From: Phallus indusiatus
Lineage: Eukaryota > Basidiomycota > Agaricomycetes > Phallales > Phallaceae
Reading direction: 5' to 3'
Length of the DNA stretch: 64,000 nucleotides
Assembly: GCA_027605045.1 (NCBI GenBank)
Contig: JAQFWX010000012.1
Location: 260,930-324,929, forward strand
Of this stretch, positions 21,271-31,445 are shown in pieces (the first letter of the stretch is position 1; each line of letters begins with the position of its first letter). The translations under genes were made by a program, and so were the position numbers. The notes under the pieces were generated by a model that worked only from the letters and a program-made list of their open reading frames with translations, made no database searches and was not told where the DNA came from.

Positions 21271-22972
21271 ATGAAATGCCTCGTTTCACTCTTAGCCCTC
21301 CTTTCGTGCTTCACACTCTCTATCGATGCGAGTTCTACAGACCCATACGGGGCGATTTACAGTACGTCCCTCTGTGTGTTTTGAATCTACACCCTAAACC
21401 ACCCGCGTAGTCATGACCAACGCACCAAGTGACAATCACGTTCTTACCACTGCAATTGGCGCGGATGGCAAATTAACACTTGGGTCTGCCTTTTCCACTA
21501 ATGGGACAGGTGACTTCTATCCAGCTTTAATTTTCATTTTGTTTGTTCATTCACTTCAAATACGAACAGGGTCTTTTCAAACTGGTACCGGAGATGATCC
21601 TTTGGCTTCACAAGATGCTATGGTGGTTGCCAGAGATCGCTTGTACGTAACCAACGTGAATGGTATTAGTAAAACTCAGCATCCTCGAAACGAGCTTTGA
21701 CATCACTATCATCTTTTTAAGCCGGGATCCAACACGATTTCTGTCTTTTCTATAAACGTTCAACGTCCAACAGAACTTGCCTTGATTGGCGATCCAATCG
21801 CTTCTGGGGGCGAATTTCCTCTCTCCGTTGCCGTTTCTCCACGGACAGGCCAAGTATGCGTTGCCAATGCTGGTAAGGTCAACGGCGTGAAGTAGGATTT
21901 GCATTTTCCCTTTCCTTTTTAAACACTATACTGATTTAATTAGCTGCTATCAACCAGATTCCGAGAAAGGTCTCATTGAACTTCCCAATACCAGGCGTCT
22001 TTTAAATCTCGATTCTGATACTCCCCCAACGGGATTCAATAACACTATATCCCAAGTTTTGTTCTCAGAAGATGGTTCCACGCTCTATGCGGCCGTGAAA
22101 GGAGATTTTCCTATATCTGGAAGCGACCCGGGCTTCATTGCCGCCTGGGAAGTCGATCCGTCCACGGGCAACCTTTCATCAAATTTTGTGAAATCGTTCA
22201 CGCCTTCCAACGGGAATTCTCCATTTGGAGTAACTCTTATCAAAGGCACAAACTCGATACTTGCAACCGATCCTGTTCTGGGCTATGATATCTTTGAATA
22301 TGAGACTCCAAGCTCTGTAGCAAATAGCACCGGGTTTGTTATTCCTGGACAAATCGCCGTATGTTGGGTTAGGCATAGCAACAAAACGGGAAACTATTAT
22401 ATGCCTGTGAGTTGCTAAACTTCTTTAAAAGAAATAACGCGTCTATAATTGATTAGGATCTGAGTACTGGATTGGTAACCGAAATTCACGTTGACGAGAA
22501 TCTTCAGAGCTCTATTGTCGAGCAATATCCCCAAGGCATCAACTCCACACTAAATGAAGAACAAATTGCGACAGTCAATGGAAACGAGTGAGAATCCCAA
22601 TTATATTATGTGGTTTCCAATTAACAGAATGACTACTTAGTTACCTTTATCTTCTTGCCTCTGGAGTGAATTCGGTATACGTGCTATCGCTGGAGCAACC
22701 TGGGAGAGCTCCCACAATACAACGCTTGGACTTGAGTCCACTGGCCACAAAAGAAGTCATTATAGGTATCAAACATAGTCAATTCTTTTGAGAGGTATAC
22801 CTTTTAACGAACAACGCAAGATCCTAGGTTCATACAAGGTATCGCTGTGTACACCCAGGGGACGCAAAACATAAGTGCCCAGACCGCCACTAGTGGCGGG
22901 TCTGTCTGCGACCCTTTGTTAGCGTTAGCGTTAGCCCTAGTCTTAACCCTAATTACACTTGTTGAAATATAG
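21271..22972 (+). CDS. Secreted lactonase-type beta-propeller, copy 2, with C-terminal hydrophobic extension
   Basis: The gene has the same intron layout as copy 1. The signal peptide is MKCLVSLLALLSCFTLSIDA; then IMTNAPSDNHVLTTAIG, GADGKLTLGSAFS, FPLSVAVSPRTGQVCVANAG, CYQPDSEKGLIELP, VLFSEDGSTLYAAVKGD, DLSTGLVTEIHVDEN and DYLYLLASGVNSVYVLSLE. The last exon starts GFIQGIAVYT, as in the sister copy, which then ends with Cys-stop. Here an insertion turns this into about 38 more residues: a polar part (QGTQNISAQTATSGGSVCDP) followed by a hydrophobic run (LLALALALVLTLITLVEI), stop at 22970-22972. The tail looks like a GPI-attachment or membrane-anchor signal. Whether the tail is translated depends on the same final acceptor being used, which the family alignment supports. 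Confidence 0.85.
22855..22958. mobile_element. Short telomere-repeat-containing insertion with 5-bp target duplication
   Basis: Unit B reads GTGTACACTTGTTG, whereas unit A reads GTGTACAC, then about 99 bp, then TACACTTGTTG, so TACAC is duplicated. The insert has a near-perfect palindrome (AGACCGCCAC-TAGTGGCGGGTCT core) and ends with TTAGCG, TTAGCG, TTAGCC, CTTAACCCTAA, which are degenerate telomere units. It could be a short retroposed element with a repeat tail, or filler DNA added by telomerase at a break. I know no named family with this sequence. Confidence 0.75.
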
Positions 22973-23170
22973 CATCCCCATCCCCAATCAATGATTCGTG
23001 GTCACGTAGTTACATGGGAACTATAAGGGAGCACGACAATGTCAAGTAACGCCTTGTACCGCGCGCGCAATCGAAGAAATTCATTTTCAAAGTTCACGTG
23101 GCGCAATAATTATTTTGTCTTTGTTCGGCCTCCATCCGCATCAGCCGTCGTATGATCTTCTCAGGTATGT

Positions 23171-23502
23171 ACTAGAAGCGTCCGAGGACACTAACCCTCT
23201 TGCATGTACGCATCGTCCTCTACCCCCAATTATAAATTTGAACACTATCCAAGTCAGACATACAACCTAGTTCAACGTACGACATAAACAACAATTACCC
23301 ATAACTCATGGTAAGAGAACAAAAATTCCAAATTTATCCCAAACGACCTGCGCCACATGCTCATCCCTCCCGTAATATCAGAATTCGTCGCAAGCACTTC
23401 CAATTCAGCACTGTCAATATTACACCATCCAGCGCTTGCCTCGCCCGCAGACATTCGTAGTCTGTTTCGCCTACCACACTCTTCAAACCCAGTGCAAAAA
23501 GA
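23171..23502. other. Spacer between duplicated units
   Basis: A minus-strand frame at 23272-23508 (ASAGWCNIDSAELEVLATN) is open but unrecognised. It lies between unit A and the helicase fragment. Confidence 0.35.
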
Positions 23503-23832
23503 GTGCACGATTTGAAGCTAAGGAAAGGAGAAAAGATTAGGATAAATCGGCAGCAATTTGCATTAACGCTGGCGTACGCGTTTACAGATTATAAGTCGCA
23601 GGGTCAAACAGTAAGCCCAGTCATCATCGATCTGGCAAAACCACCCAGTGGGAAGTTGACGCCGTTCAACGCGTACGTCGCTCTTTCAAGATCAAAGAGC
23701 AGGGAACATGTTCGTCTGTTAAGAGACTTCGAGAGTAAACTAATCACGGGGGAGATGGACGGTGACCTGCGAAACTTCGACGAGTGGCTTGAGGCAATGT
23801 CGCGGTGCTGCACTGACTATATAGGATGTTGA
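23503..23832 (+). pseudogene. Helitron/PIF1-type helicase C-terminal fragment
   Basis: The frame carries AYAFTDYKSQGQTVSPVIID and FNAYVALSRSKSREHVRLLR, the conserved final motifs (V and VI region) of PIF1-like helicases of Helitron transposons, ending GEMDGDLRNFDEWLEAMSRC. The motifs are intact here, but no helicase core, Rep domain or OTU domain is found upstream, and 17-kb debris shows the same truncated form. It is a fragment, inactive on its own. It sits between the two units of the lactonase duplication. Confidence 0.85.
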
Positions 23833-24040
23833 ATATCGAGCTAATTAGAGATTGAATGGAGAAGGACTTACTGGGAGGTATTACAAACTCGTACACAAGC
23901 ACGTAACGATGTAAATTGTTGTAGTAACACGTGGGCGTATTGCCAGAGCCTCCGTTGATGACATCGCGCACAGGGGAATCGGACGAACGTGTTCCCTGCT
24001 CTTTGATCCCTCATAACCTTTTGCCGCTGCATCTTCTCTG

Positions 24041-24122
24041 CGGTAAACTAATCACGGGGGTAATGGACGGTGACCTGCGAAACCTCGAGGAGTGGCTCGA
24101 GAAAGTGGATTCAGATACATAG
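24041..24122 (+). pseudogene. Second copy of the helicase extreme C-terminus
   Basis: The stretch GKLITGVMDGDLRNLEEWLE repeats the end of the 23503-23832 fragment (KLITGEMDGDLRNFDEWLE) with about 75 bp of near-identical DNA. It is a local tandem duplicate of the helicase tail. Confidence 0.8.
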
Positions 24123-24330
24123 GTAGTAACGGCGCCGGGTTGTTTTGACTGTTTAGGTACTTCAGCGTCACCGACGTGCGATACCAGCCTTGCCGCGGTG
24201 GTCGCTGGAGGACAGCCACGGGGAACTTGAAAAAAAAAGCGTGTGCACGTGAGACGACCAGTAGCACCCACAATGTGATTCATGGAAGCAAATTCTACGG
24301 GTCTGGTGAACCCTTGCTGCATGCAAGGGA

Positions 24331-27090
24331 ACGTGTCCTTGGAGGATGCAATTATGTAAAGTTCAAAATCTGGCCGTCAGCGCGATCACGACACGGAAAA
24401 GCGCCAGGTGGAGCGGCCCGTTCGAATTTAACCCCATCACATTCGCTTTTGTCCAACCCCTTGTTGTTACAATTTCTCTACTTATAAAAACGCGTTGTTT
24501 TGGTCATATGGTTATGTTCACGGAATTATTACTATCCCTTTTCCGAAATATAAAAAGACCTTGCCGCTCACTTTGAGTTATTCTGGTCTTTCCGTTCTTG
24601 AAAGGTGGCAAAACAAGATGCCGCTGGTGAGTTTTGTTGTTCCCGAGATCGGATTGACAGTTACATCAAGCCGTTTCTTCTATTAGGATTCCGAAACTAA
24701 ATTCTCGAGCGTATTGTGCGGGGACGATCAAATACTACATCAATAAATGATATCGCATTGACTCAAGTCGGAGTATAATGGAATAAATAGATGGCTAGGT
24801 ATTGGTCAGTGCTTTTTGTGTTGCCTTATAGTGCGAGATGTTGATAGAAATGGCAGCAGTGAAAGGATAGATGGACAACAAAATGTTTGACAGGTTTTTT
24901 TCGGCTTCAAGCCCTTATTCAGTCGTTTTTTCACCCACAGTGGAGTATGCAAGCATGCGTACTCGTACCTCAATATTCAATCATCAAGTTCCCTTCAGGT
25001 ACCTCGTTGCAGCTGTACTGTAACCGCCAACAGCTCATGTGTAGATGTTTGTCTCCGATTATTCACCCCTTCTTTGATGAATGCGAAACGGCTTTTCGGC
25101 AATTGTGCAGACATCGAGATTCTACATGAGTGGTGCTAGTAAACTCCAGTACGTATTGTTGTCGGTTGATTGATTGATACGGTTCCTGATATTTTGAAAT
25201 GAAAATTTAAATTCACGAAGTCGGTATTTGTCACTTATATATATATATATATATTCTAATGATAGTTCATGCGATTTGTTCCACTATCCAGCCCGTGATG
25301 AAGCACCCCGTTCCACTCTTAGCCCTCCTCTCGTGCTTCGCACTCTCTACCGATGCGAGTTCTACGGATCCGGACCCGCACGGGGCGATTTACAGTACGT
25401 CCCTCTATGTGTTTTGAATATACAGTCTAAACCACCCGCGTAGTCATGACCAACGCACCAAGTGGCAATCACGTTCTTACCACCGCAATTGGCGCGGATG
25501 GCAAATTAACACTTGGGTCTGCCTTTTCCACTAATGGGACAGGTGACTTCTATTAGACTTTCAATACATTTTCTTTGTTCATTTACTTTAATTACTGACA
25601 GGGTCCTTTCAAACTGGTACCGGAAATGATCCTTTGGCTTCACAAGATGCTATGGTGGTTACCAGAGATCGCTTGTACGTAACCAATGTGAGTGGTATTA
25701 GTAAAACTCAGCATTTTTGGAACAAGCTTTGACATCACTATCATCTTTTTAAGCCGGGATCCAACACGATTTCTGTCTTTTCCATAAACGTCCAACGTCC
25801 AACAGAACTTACCTTGATTGGCGATCCAATCGCTTCTGGGGGCGAATTTCCTCTCTCCGTTGCCGTTTCTCCACGGACAGGCCAAGTATGCGTTGCCAAT
25901 GCTGGAAAGGTCAACGGTGTGAAGTAGGATTTGCGTTTTCCCTTTTCTTTTTAAACACTATACTGATTTAATTAGCTGCTATCGACCAGATTCCGAGAAA
26001 GGTCTCATTGAACTTCCCAATACCAGGCGTCTTTTAAACCTCGATTCTGATACTCCCCCAACGGGATTCAACAACTCTATATCCCAAGTTTTGTTCTCAG
26101 AAGATGGTTCCACGCTCTATGCGGCCGTGAAAGGAGATTTTCCTATATCTGGAAGTGACCCAGGCTTCATTGCTGCCTGGGAAGTTGATTCGTCCACTGG
26201 AGCTCTTTCATCAAATTTTGTGAAATCGCTCACGCCTTCCAACGGGAATTCTCCGTTTGGAGTAACTCTTATCAAAGGCACAAACTCGATACTTGCAACC
26301 GATCCTGTTCTGGGCTATGATATCTTTGAGTATAAAACTCCAAGCTCTGTAGCAAATAGCACCGGGTTTGTTATTCCTGGACAAATCGCCGTATGTTGGG
26401 TTAGGCATAGCAGCAAGACGGGAAACTATTATATGCCTGTGAGTTGCTATACCATATTTTTTTAAAAAATAACACGCCTATAATTGATTAGGATCTGAGT
26501 ACTGGATTGGTAACCGAAATTCACGTTGACGAGAATCTCCAGAGCACTATTGTCGAGCAATATCCCCAAGGCATCAACTCCACACTAAACGAGGAACAAA
26601 TTGCGACAGTCAATGGAAATGAGTGAGAATTCCAATTATATTAGTTTCCAATCAACAGTTACATAATGACTACTTAGTTATCTTTATCTTCTTGCCTCCG
26701 GAGTGAATTCGGTATACGTGCTATCGCTAGAGCAACCTGGGAGAGCTCCCACAATACAACGCTTGGACTTGAGTCCACTGGCCACAAAAAATATCGTTAT
26801 AGGTACCAACACATAGTCAATTCTTTTGAGAAGTATATTTTTTAACGAACAACACAAGATCCTAGGTTCATACAAGGTATCGCTGTGTACACTTGTTGAA
26901 ACATGACATCTCCATCCCCAATCAATGATTCGTGGCGACGTAGTAACATAGGAACTAGAAGGGAGCACGACAATGTCAATTAACGCCTTGTACCGCGCGC
27001 ACAATCAGAAATTCATTTTCAAAGTGCGCAATAACTAGCGCTTATTTTGTCTTTGTTCGGCCTCCATCCGCATCAGCCGTCGTATCATCG
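24331..27090. repeat. Tandem segmental duplication, unit B
   Basis: This is the partner of 20224-23170. It keeps the leader, promoter, gene and 3' flank up to the sequence near 27084, after which about 65 bp of AT-rich palindromic sequence is inserted before similarity briefly resumes (TTCTCAGGTA). It lacks the 104-bp block of unit A and has a longer TA-dinucleotide run (25238-25255) upstream of the gene. Confidence 0.9.
25298..26899 (+). CDS. Secreted lactonase-type beta-propeller, copy 3
   Basis: This is the sister of copy 2, nearly identical along the whole gene. The signal peptide reads MKHPVPLLALLSCFALSTDA. The body motifs (GADGKLTLGSAFS, CVANAGKVNGVK, VLFSEDGSTLYAAVKGD, DLSTGLVTEIHVDEN) are shared. 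The final exon ends GFIQGIAVYTC, stop at 26897-26899, which matches the natural family end (GLAIFQS in copy 1, GLAIYNP in copy 4). A few replacements (for example T for A before LIGDP) show it is not an exact copy. It has no anchor, so it is expected to be a soluble secreted protein. Confidence 0.85.
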
Positions 27091-27280
27091 TCATAATACC
27101 GTGGCATCGTCGACGACCCTTTCAATCATATTTATCATATATGATATATGATTTCTCAGGTACATATATGGCTGAATCGTGCCGCAATCCAACGGGCTTG
27201 GCTTCAGTCATGAAGTGATGAAAAAAATACAACGATTCCGCTATTGTCTATACTGCTCGTTCAAGTACAACTGGAGCACT

Positions 27281-27583
27281 TCACTGATTTTGAGGTAACA
27301 ATAAATGATTGCTATTGAGCTGTTTTTGATACGTGTAGATCAGCACATATTGAGGACAATCAGTAGATTCTGACTCATACTTTCCTTTTAATTCGTAAAA
27401 ACTAAAAGTCCCCTTACTAGTACCCCCCGCATTTTCAAAGTATAAGCTATATCCTTCAGCTGATTCCCTCAGTCTTTTCCCTGTGGTTTTACCCTGATCA
27501 TTGAACGTGCGTTCCTGCGCCATACTATGCAAACGTTCTCGCGTGTTAGGGCGGAAAGTCAAGGCAATGGTCTCTGCAGTCAT
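27281..27583 (-). CDS. Hypothetical 100-residue protein
   Basis: An intact frame with an ATG at 27583 encodes MTAETIALTFRPNTRERLHS and later GYSLYFENAGGTSKGTFSFY and CPQYVLIYTYQKQ. The composition looks coding, with no stop or low-complexity stretch, but I see no family, signal peptide or membrane helix. It could equally be the remaining exon of a larger gene. It lies between unit B and lactonase copy 4. Confidence 0.35.
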   Translation of the reverse strand: MTAETIALTFRPNTRERLHSMAQERTFNDQGKTTGKRLRESAEGYSLYFENAGGTSKGTFSFYELKGKYESESTDCPQYVLIYTYQKQLNSNHLLLPQNQ

Positions 27584-28446
27584 TATAGGCTCTCATCCAT
27601 TCGGTCTAATCGTCCCAAAATCCGTATATCTTGACTTTTCGGCGCACAGGAGGCGTAGGTATTAGTCCCCTCTTATGACGTCTCGTCCTCAAACGCAAAT
27701 GGTTAACGGTACTGTATACGCCATCACAGAAACTAAAAGACCTAACGACTAACCTCCTAAGTAGTACACCCCTCGAATCACCCTTTCCGATGGATAATCG
27801 GAATAACGCCAGTGCGCTTTGAAATCAAAATATGTAATCCTCTTTGAGACATGATCTATTCAGGCCTGATTCAGCTGATTTCTGGACGTAGATTTTTTTG
27901 TCAACAATTGAATTAATGAAGAAAAACACAGACTTAGCAGAATTGAGACAACAAGCTCGCTTCTACGTTTACAGGTTATAGCCTTATAGCGTGGTGCGTT
28001 ATATCTAATATTCATTGGTACTTTGTTGACAGTAGTGCGCCTTGACGATTTGCAGGGACCTGATCAGCACATATGAGGTGAGATGTCTAATTCGGCAAAG
28101 TCCAGCTCATTTAAAAAAAAACAGCTATAAGCACCTTGGACCTTAGCGAGTTACTAATATCGTGTATAGCCCTCAGGCGCCTCTAGTAACATAGCCCCTT
28201 CATCAGTGCTTCGGTGAATACAATCCTCCACGGCGGCGTTGAGATCTCATCGTTTATTTTTCCTGAACGAATCCTGAAGTCTCATCCTGAATAGAACCAC
28301 TTTCCGCCCACGATCGAAAAAAAAACTGGTGGGTAGTAGGGGATAATAGCTCAGCTATGAAACGGCTCTCATTAGTATAAAGTAACAGCATTTTCAATTT
28401 CATTTCTTCGTCTCACTTGCCCCTACCAGACATTTCTTCCCTCGCC
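27584..28446. other. Intergenic region
   Basis: No gene is seen. It contains the promoter of lactonase copy 4. Confidence 0.4.
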
Positions 28447-30067
28447 ATGAAGATCACAGTTTTATTCTTGACCATTCTTCCTTTCTTACTCCCCACCAAT
28501 GCGGGTCCTGCGAGTACTTCTCAGCTAGAAGTCGGTGCTCTTTATAGTATATACCTTCCATTATTTTCATCAATCTCCCCTCACACAACTCTATAGCCAT
28601 GAACAATGCGCCTACTGGAAACTTCATTTTTAGTACCGGTATTGGTTTAGATGGGAAACTGACCCTCGGAAAAGCATTTTCCGCCCAAGGATCAGGTATA
28701 AATTTTATTACATCACAATTGTTATCAATCTCTAGGATATGGACTGATTTTTTGTTCAAAGGTGGGTTCCCTCAAGTCTTTGGAGGTGATCCATTGGGCT
28801 CCCAAGGTAGTATGTTAGTCTCCGGTAATCGCTTGTACGCGGTGAATGTAAATAGATGATTTCTTTTCTCATCGAGCTTTCACCTCAACCCTTTATTCAA
28901 TGCAGGCAGGATCCAACACACTTGCCACGTTTTCCATTAACGTTCTTAGTCCAACAGAAATCACAATGATTGGCAAGCCAGTGAACACTGGGGGTGATTT
29001 CCCTGTGTCTGTTGCTGTTTTCCCGCGTACCGGCCAGGTTTGCGTCCTTAATGCCGGCACAGTCGATCCTACCTCAGTAAATGGTGTGAAGTATGATCTT
29101 TCGCATTTTTTTCTTCAATACCTGGAAAGCTGAATCGTTTTTTTTTAAATATAAGCTGCTATAAACCAGATCCGATCAAAGGTCTTATAGAAATTCCTGG
29201 AACAAATCGACCTCTTAATCAAACTATCATTTTTACCCCGCTCGGATTATTCAACGGTCCATCGGAGGTAGCCTTTTCAGAAGACGGTACGGTTCTATAT
29301 GCAGTTGTGAAAGGAGCTCCTCCAACCGAACCGGGCTTTATCGCCGCGTGGGGTGTCAATACACATACCGGCGCCCTTTCACAGAATGTCACCAAATCAT
29401 TCACTCCTCTCACTGGAGGGTTACCCTTCTCCATGACTTCCATTCCAGGAACAACGGGATTTATTGTATCCGATGTGGTCAACGGTTTTGATATCTTTGA
29501 CTTCCCAACCCCTTCTTCCGTAGCGACCAGCACTGGATTCCAGATTCAAGGACAGGTTGCTACTTGTTGGAGTAGAAGGAGTCCTAAAACAGGCAATTTT
29601 TACCTCGCCGTAAGCAATATTAATGAGCGAATCTCTTCGGAATATTAAAGAAAGATGGTGTAGGACTTTGGAACCGGAAACATCACCGAGGTTCACGTTG
29701 ATAAGAACCTTCACCCGACCATCATTAAGCAGTATGCTCAAGGTATAACCTCCGCAATCGATGAGGAAATTATTGGGACTGTTCTCGGGAAAGAGTCAGT
29801 AAATTTTGAATATGCTGTTTGAACTTGCTGCTAATGATTAACAAAAAGCTATCTTTACGTTCTTGACGGTGGAATACACAAAATAACTGTGCTATCCCTC
29901 GAAGCAGCAGGTGTTGCTCCTCAGATTCAACAGTTGGATTTTTCTCCGCTCGCACAAAATGGCATTGTACTTGGTATGCTAGCACTTTCCCCTTCTGCAC
30001 TGCCGTAAGCTTATATCAACAATTAGATGGTAACTTCACGCAAGGTTTGGCCATCTACAACCCATGA
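28447..30067 (+). CDS. Secreted lactonase-type beta-propeller, copy 4
   Basis: Same eight-exon layout. The signal peptide is MKITVLFLTILPFLLPTNA. The next exons read VGALYTMNNAPTGNFIFST, GLDGKLTLGKAFSAQGSG, RLYAVN, GDFPVSVAVFPRTGQVCVLN, PDPIKGLIEIPG, VAFSEDGTVLYAVVKGA, TGNITEVHVDKNLHPTIIKQ and YLYVLDGGIHKITVLSLE. The end is GNFTQGLAIYNP, stop at 30065-30067. It is clearly older than the copy 2/3 pair. Nothing in the coding sequence is broken. Confidence 0.85.
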
Positions 30068-31445
30068 AACTTGTTACATAAATAGCGCCGAATCAGTAAA
30101 GTAATTGTCCATAAAATTCAAATAGACATCAAAGATATCTCGTAACACTTTTGAACGTTTTGAGTATTTTATAACCGGCTCCGATAGACTGGGGATGGTT
30201 GAGCAATCAGGCAGGTCTCTGACATGAAACTGGGATTGCCCATTCGCGACATTGAATCATACGATTTGTACCGGCAATCAATGATTAAATGAAGAGTGTG
30301 AACAAATATAGTCGTTGTATCTAAGAGATATTACATCTACCGAACCTTGAAGTTTCCAAATAACGCTACAGATCCTGTAGATCTATCAGCTGTGGAACAT
30401 GACCATGCACCAAGCCGAAATGACTTACCATTCCAAGCTAGGCATCTCGCAGTTTAAGTTCCATGACCGACACAAGTTTCCTAATTGGATGTATTTTCAC
30501 AAGCTCCAAACCTCTTTGATGGAATAACTCGCAGTATTCCGTCAAAGTCCTAATCAATCGCAGCGTTGTCAGTATATGAACGGAAGGGGAGAGAGAAGAC
30601 CTAGAGGATACCTATCGAGGCCATTAAACAGGACCATTAATTCAATTGTTTGATGGTGCGAGTACCGGTTGACAATGCCATAATCTTTAAGCAATGGCCA
30701 GGGCGCATCATTAAAGGAAAAATCTTTTTTGTAACAGGCGTCCTGAAGGTAAGGAAAGTAAGCATCAAAACCGAATGTAAAATAAATAGAATGAGAACAA
30801 ACATCATTTGTTTTTTCCTCCGAGAAGCTGCTGCCCCGGAGTATAGGCGGTTCAAGTGATTGTGATATGGCTGGGGTGTGGACAATCTCGCAGATTAAAA
30901 GCCTCGATTCGGTTGTCATAGCTTTTGCGATCTATGTACGGAAATTTTTGAGAACAACAATGTTAAATCAGTGTCCTACTAAATCACGGAAAAACAAGTA
31001 CCCACATTACTCAGGATATTCAAAGCTTCTTTATCGGGCCAATCATGTAAAATATTGGATAAAATGTAAACTGCAGCCCTAACAATATTATTTACGTACG
31101 GAGAATTGTGTTTTGAGTGCGAAAAAGATATATGTAACGAAAAAAGCGTACCCTTTTACTGGTTGGGTTGTAAAGAAGTCATGTGGCTGAAATGTTACCC
31201 GTCCAGATTGTAACGCCTCGGGATTGTTTTTTAAGAAAAACTAATGCAAATGAATGATTATGACGGCTGCATAATGAAGAAAAGGAGACTAATACCTTTA
31301 TTCCTTCATGGCAAACTTCCGGCAGATCCTGGTTTATGAATCGAGCATTATCAAGGCATGGTAAAACAGAAAGGGATAGGTGCCCAGTTGAAGCACCAAG
31401 CTACATTCCTTGTGTTCATAAAAATATTCTTGGCAAGGTACCGAA
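30068..31445. other. Intergenic region
   Basis: Frames at 30569-30919 overlap on both strands and have no clear coding signal. I found no gene here. Confidence 0.4.

Larger units (their letters stand above)
20224..23170. repeat. Tandem segmental duplication, unit A
   Basis: Unit A begins at ACGTGTCCTCGGAGGATGCA and is matched by 24331 onward, over a non-coding leader, the promoter, the whole lactonase gene and a 3' flank ending near the 'cagccgtcgtat' at 23140-23152. Similarity is very high throughout, with few indels. Unit A has an extra block of about 104 bp at 22855-22958 absent from unit B. The leader (20224-20620) has no convincing gene, though frames are shared. Confidence 0.9.

Noticed and set aside
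22179..22376. Minus-strand frames opposite the lactonase genes (also 26211-26408, 29219-29533)
   Set aside because: They mirror strongly coding plus-strand exons and are shadows.
25228..25258. TA-dinucleotide run considered as an origin or promoter element
   Set aside because: It is a simple microsatellite expansion; unit A has a short non-repeated TATA region at the same place.
27100..27165. AT-rich palindrome considered as a terminator or element end
   Set aside because: It is a short imperfect palindrome with no T-run or conserved ends and no second copy.
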